Positions 59,324 to 64,000 of a DNA stretch of 64,000 nt are shown here, piece after piece. The position numbers were made by a program, and so were the translations under genes. The notes under the pieces were generated by a model. It saw nothing but the letters and a program-made list of their open reading frames with translations. It ran no database searches and was not told where the DNA came from. The stretch is from Areca catechu (taxonomy: Eukaryota > Streptophyta > Magnoliopsida > Arecales > Arecaceae). Location: the NCBI GenBank assembly GCA_021397845.1, contig JAHSVC010000034.1, positions 4,549,213-4,613,212 on the forward strand, read 5' to 3'. Position 1 is the stretch's first letter; each line of letters starts with the position of its first letter.

Positions 59324-59331
59324 CAAGTACG

Positions 59332-62300
59332 CAGGGGTGGCTCACACATATAGAGGCCTAAAGCTAAATGCTAAAATGAATCATTTTTTAATTAAAATTT
59401 ATGTAAATTTTTTATTAAAATTTTATTTTTCTAGTTCTTTGAGATGCAAAATTTTTAATTAAACTTTTATAATCAAGTTCTTCTAACATTTCTTTTTCAA
59501 TTGATAACACAGCCAATCCATTTAATCTTTCTTGAGACATTGTTGATCTTAAATAATTTTTTATTATTTTAATTTTGAAAACTTCTTTCTGCCGAAGCAA
59601 CACTTATTGGAATTGTTAACATTATTCTAAAAATAATATAAGCATTTGGAAAAGAATCAAGTCTTTTTATATGATTAAGTATATCGATTGAACTATTATC
59701 TTCCATTTGTACAATTTCTTTTAAAATTTTTAGCTTTGAAAATAAATCTAAACCATCAATATCAGAGTAATTATTATATTTTAAGGAACATTCAAGATTA
59801 AGGCAATATTCTTTCAAACTATTATTATCTAACGACTTCAACTTTCTACTGCTAAATAGAAAACCAAAATATTTCATATATCTTAAATTGTTCAAATCTA
59901 CTTTGGAGTGAAAAAATTGCTTGATCTACTATATATAAGAAATAATCAATTCTAAATGATTCTTCAAGAGATCTTATTATTTCATTATCAACATTCTCAT
60001 CAAATTGCTTTCTTCTATGAATAATACGTTTATCATGAAATTTAGGTTCTATATCCATTTGAGATGCAATTTCTTTAGAAGAAATCATAGCAGATGTAAA
60101 TTCATTTTTCTATATTTTTTAAAAAAGAAAGAAGACCTTTTAATTGTTCTATAGCAATATCAATACACATATCTTTCGATTGTAAATTTTTGCTAACTGA
60201 GTTAATAGCAAATAATATATCATACCAAATAGTCATGCCCAATAAAATTCAAAATTTTCAAGCTCATATGTTGCTAAGCAATTAGCTTCACTTTTAGTTT
60301 TAGGATCTTCACTAACTTCTGCTAATTTTAATAAAGCTCTCTTATTTGTGGAGCTTGAAATCTTATTGCTTTAATACTTTCAATACGGCTTTCCCAACGT
60401 GTTTGTGATAATGATTTAAGAGTTAGGCCAGGTATATTATCTTGTAAAATCTTCCATCGTTTAGTAGAAGAAGAAAATAGTGAATATACGTTGTACCACT
60501 CCAAAAAATGATATAGCTTTAGTACAAGAATTAGCCATGTCACAAAGTACTAATTTAGATTGTGACAACCACATGGTGTATAAAAAGATCTAGGATTTAT
60601 ATCTAAAAGTCTTTTTGCACTCCTTGTTGCTTGCCCTTCATATTAGATCCGTTATCATACCTTGCCCTCTTAAATATTAATATCAAGTCCAATATTTTTT
60701 ATTTCATCCACAATGGCATCAAAAAGACCTTTTCCAGTTGTATCATCTACTTTTAAGAATTCAACAAAATATTCTATAACTTTAATTGGACTTGATGAAA
60801 TATCCACACATCGTAATATAAAGACATTTGCTCTTGATGACTTACATCTGGAGTACAATCAAGTATTATTGAAAAATATTTTGCCTCTATAATTTTTTAA
60901 TAATTTTATTTCTAATTTCACTTGCTAACAAATTTATCAATTCATTTTGTATATTATGTCCAAGGTAATGAGTATGAATTTTATTATCTTTAATACGTCG
61001 AACATGTTCTTGCATCACCGGATCAAATTCTGCAATCATTTCAATTAAACTTAAAAATTTTCACTATTTTTTTGATAAATCTTTTCATTTTTTCCACGAA
61101 AAGCCAAATTATTTTTACCAAGAGTTTTTACTACAGCAAGAATTCTTGTTAATACTTTTTTCCAATGTTCTTCATCTCTTTTTTGTTCTTGAATACTTTT
61201 ATCAATTGTTTTATTTTTCAATAATCTCAGTTCTAAATCAATCCATGAACTCATATTAATAATATGCTCATTACTCATCTCATGACTTTTAAGTTTAGCA
61301 CTAAGGTTTCTCCAATCTCTAGTACCTACATTAGCTAGTTTACTTGTACTAAAAGCTGAATTAAATAATTTGCAACAAAAACAAAATACTTTATCCACTT
61401 TTGAATAAACTAGCCATCTTCTTTCATGCTTCTCTCCATTTGCCAACTTTTGAATATAATATGTAGTAGAAAAATGTCTTAAGAATTCATCTTTAGGAAC
61501 TCTATATCATTAATTCTAATTGGACCTTTTTCTACTAATAAATCTCTCAAATTTGTATCAATATTTATCCATTGACTTGGATCATAAATATTTTTAGGAA
61601 TACAATCATTTAAATCAACAGTTTGGTTCTCTTCATTATGATTTTGAGTATCAATTTGAATCACTTCATTAACTTCTTCTTGTTCTAGTATTTCATTATC
61701 ATCTAATTCTAAAAGATTATTAACTTGTTTATTTAAGGAACATTCATCAATATTTTCTGATGTATTATTTTTATTACTTGTAAAAATTTATCAAGAGCCC
61801 CTTTTTGAGATAGAGTTAAACTTTCAATTCTTCTTTTTTTTTGAAGTTTAGAATAACCAGATTCATATTTTCGAGTTGACATATTTAAATTCTTATTATA
61901 AAGTACCAAAAAAATTAGATATTATAATTATCTTATATTTTTTTAAATGGCTAATACAAGATCAACAATCAAATTTCTAACTCAATGAATTAACTATTAT
62001 ATAAAATAGAGATAATATAATAATATAATATAAATTTTAATTAAAAATAAAGTTTTTGCAAAGTTTAGAACAATAGTACCTGATTGTTGAATGCTTATTG
62101 TAAATCAGATGAATATCTAGCAAGCCTTATGTAGGTGCGGAGAATGTGAGTTGAGAGCCTTGAAAGTACTACTAAGGAAAAAGTTAAGAGAATGAGAAAA
62201 GAAGAATTAAGAAGTAGATGTTATAAATTGAAAACAACTTGATTTTATAGAAAAAAAAAGTATCCGTTTGTACTTCATAAATTCAATTTACCATTTGTTA

Positions 62301-62549
62301 ATTGGAAATGAGAGAAACAACTTCGTAGTTGAGAAAGAGAATTTGAAAATGATATAAATGCTGTTTGCTAATATCTAAGGTGCCTTAAATGTGAATACAA
62401 ATATCTATCATAAATGCTATAAATATTTTTTTTACTAATGGTGCCTATTAAATGCTATAAATACTTTTTTGCTAATGGTGCCTATTAAATGCTATGTAAT
62501 GGGGGCCTAAAGCAAGGGCTTTAGTGGCTTTACCCTATAGCCGGCACTG
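59332..62549 (-). mobile_element. hAT transposon, ZMYM1-like family (8-bp TSD CAAGTACG)
   Basis: TSD CAAGTACG at 59324-59331 and 62550-62557. The left end CAGGGGTGGCTCACACATAT and the inverted right end CAGTGCCGGCTATAGGGTAA begin CAG, share the GGC at position 8-10 and reach AGGCCTAAAGC / AGGCCCCC further in. The transposase is on the minus strand between them, starting close to the right end. Total 3218 bp, normal for an autonomous plant hAT, but the gene is broken. Confidence 0.92.
59420..61880 (-). pseudogene. hAT transposase (TTF zinc finger, DUF4371, hAT dimerisation domain), broken
   Basis: Start MSTRKYESGYSKLQKKRRIE at 61880. After a frameshift comes PSQWINIDTNLRDLLVEKGP near 61590; after another, ANGEKHERRWLVYSKVDKVF followed by CFCCKLF near 61390 (TTF-type zinc finger). 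DUF4371/RNase H-like core: LDCTPDVSHQEQMSL near 60860 with the first Asp, YDNGSNMKGK near 60650 with the second, TPCGCH near 60580, QTRWESRIESIKAIRFQAPQ near 60400. The C-terminal dimerisation region has SVASAERSFQN near 59600 and MSQERLNGLAVLSIEKEM near 59540. At least five frameshifts or stops; the gene family is that of plant 'zinc finger MYM-type protein 1-like' transposases. Confidence 0.88.
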
Positions 62550-62600
62550 CAAGTACGATACAAGCTTGTAGAATTTACCTCAAATGATTGCAAGCCGTTT

Positions 62601-62652
62601 CCCTCCTCCTCCTCCTCCTTTTATATATATATATATATATAATATATATATA
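62601..62652. repeat. CTC and TA microsatellites
   Basis: CCTCCTCCT tract 62601-62619, then a TA run 62621-62652 with one interruption, at the 3' side of the LINE fragment. Confidence 0.9.
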
Positions 62653-64000
62653 ATGGAACGGTGTATTTATTAAGCCGAGCGAAGATAAATATAACCTAAG
62701 TAGTCAGTAAGTATGAAATCTCTAAGCTGTACAAGGGCCATATGCCAATCATCCATACTACCAACCTGTATGTTGAGCGACATAGGAGGCTACCCAGTCA
62801 TAGCTGAGTTAGCCTTCCTGAAGATATGCCTGATCGTCAGAGAATAACAATCCTGCAACATGAGTCTGATATCCCTGACAATAGGATGATCCGCATGTAT
62901 GGAGGAAGTCTGTGAGATCCAGGAAATAACCGTGGCCAAGTCTCCCTCAACAGTGAGATGATATAGGCAGAGCACCTGGCGAGCATATCTAATACCAGCC
63001 CAAGCAGCATAAAACTCGATAGCCGACACAGAAGAATCCAGGATGGGTATACCCCCAGCCACCATAAAACCCATCTTCGAGTCCCTAATGACGAAACCTG
63101 CTCCACCCATCCTACAGCAGAGACTTCCATCAAAGCTAATGGTGACAAAAGGCGGAGGAGGGGGTTCCCCAGTAATAAAAACCCTCCGGGTTGCTCGGGG
63201 AGCGAAGGTGGAACCCTAGGTCTCAACCGGCGTCACCGCAGTCCTGCAGTACTCCATAGCGGAAATCCTGGTCCTCTCCACTAGCATCCTGGGAGAAGAC
63301 CTCACGGACACAGATCCAATCATTTCTGGATCTCCAAATATATATGCCAAATAGACGATAAAAGAGACCTGGTGGATGGGAGCTGTCCGCAGAAGGAGAT
63401 AAAAGACATCCAGAATGTGGTCAGTATGATGAGAGATATCATGAAAACCAGCCAAAGCCCAAATCCGCCTCGCTCGGTCACAAGGAAGATAGCATGAGTT
63501 TGCGACTCGACCAAATTCCTACAAAAGGAACAGTGAGGAGTGATGTGGATCCCCCTAGAAGTAATAAACTCATGCGTGGGAAGGCGGTGCCAAGCTAGTT
63601 TCCATATAAAAAAAGAAACCCTCGATGTACCGGCAGGGTCCAAATCCAACGATAGCTCCTGGATAAGAGATGGTCCCCGGGTGCCTAGGAATGAGATCGG
63701 AAATTGGCACACGGGTGGATGTCGTCTGTCTCCATACTTTGATATCAGAAGACGGATAAATCGGAAGGGGGATGGACAACACCTTGAAACCGAGAATATC
63801 CCCAAAATGGACAGACCCTATCCGTATCCCAATAGGGCAATCCAAGCCGCCGGAGATCAGCAATAGTAATAGAAGGCGGCGTCAGAACCGAGATGTAGGT
63901 GGGCCATCTAAACAATAGAATATCCGAAATCCATGGATCATACATAAAGCTAATAGAGCGGCCATCACCTACCACCCAGGAAAGCTGGGGAATGATAATC
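62653..64000 (-). mobile_element. LINE 3' end (zf-RVT and RNase H domains), continues beyond the window
   Basis: Minus-strand sequence in several frames. 63975-63850: VGDGRSISFMYDPWISDILL, the region before the zinc-binding domain of plant L1-type ORF2. 63620-63480: VSFFIWKLAWHRLPTHEFIT and HCSFCRN..ESQTHAIF, a zf-RVT with Cys and His in place. 63160-62790: ISFDGSL, MGGAGFVIRDS, AIEFYAAWAGIRYA, TVEGDLATVISWI and HIFRKANSA, an RNase H domain with the usual acidic positions in sight. A frameshift precedes the expected end DWVASYVAQHTG (about 62780). Reverse transcriptase must lie to the right, outside the window. A host RNase H-like gene is a less likely alternative. Confidence 0.8.

Overview
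The window is repeat-rich nuclear DNA from a flowering plant, most likely a monocot (the species cannot be named from sequence alone). I see no intact host gene, tRNA, rRNA or CRISPR array. Almost every base that can be assigned belongs to transposable elements, most of them nested in one another. The main evidence is structural: target-site duplications (TSDs), LTR and TIR ends, primer-binding sites and recognisable but broken Gag, Pol and transposase motifs.

Left part (1-25626). A very decayed Tat-lineage Ty3/gypsy element (G1, + strand) carries two Ty1/copia elements. C1 (4786-10009, +, SIRE-like) has a truncated 5' LTR, a Met-tRNA primer site and a 1417-bp 3' LTR. C2 (12256-24448, -) has LTRs of about 2.45 kb, and one of these holds a further solo copia LTR (14071-16117, TSD TTAGC). 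24449-25626 is unassigned.

Middle part (25627-34426). An LTR-bounded element (R1) appears to have captured part of the host gene FES1 (Hsp70 nucleotide exchange factor). It is interrupted by a third copia element (C3, - strand). C3 is itself interrupted by a GC-rich solo LTR (LTR-B, 28587-31660, TSD AGTAC) containing a higher-order satellite of about 185 bp.

Right-centre (34579-55351). A PIF/Harbinger DNA transposon (17-bp TIRs, TSD TTA) has been inflated to 20.8 kb by two insertions. One is a full-length Tat gypsy element (G2, 36027-48375, TSD CATCC) lying inside its SANT/Myb-like gene. The other is a solo LTR with a 16-copy 117-bp array (LTR-C, 51540-54418, TSD GGCAG). G2 has gag, protease, RT, two RNase H domains and integrase, all broken, then two tandem arrays and a long antisense ORF of the 'putative gypsy-type transposon' (PF04195-like) family.

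Right end (55355-64000). A tRNA-derived SINE (14-bp TSD) is followed by a Mutator-like non-autonomous element (9-bp TSD) with a hAT MITE inside one arm (8-bp TSD), a decayed ZMYM1-like hAT transposon (8-bp TSD), and the 3' end of a LINE with zf-RVT and RNase H domains, cut by the window edge.

The layers give a relative order. G1, R1, the Harbinger and the MULE are the hosts. C1, C2, C3, G2, LTR-C and the hAT MITE came later. The copia solo LTR and LTR-B came later still. The observations I rate highest are the FES1 capture, the three related Tat LTRs that each carry a different satellite plus a shared splice-acceptor-like motif, and a row of small inverted repeats with a constant loop and changing stems in the C1 LTR.
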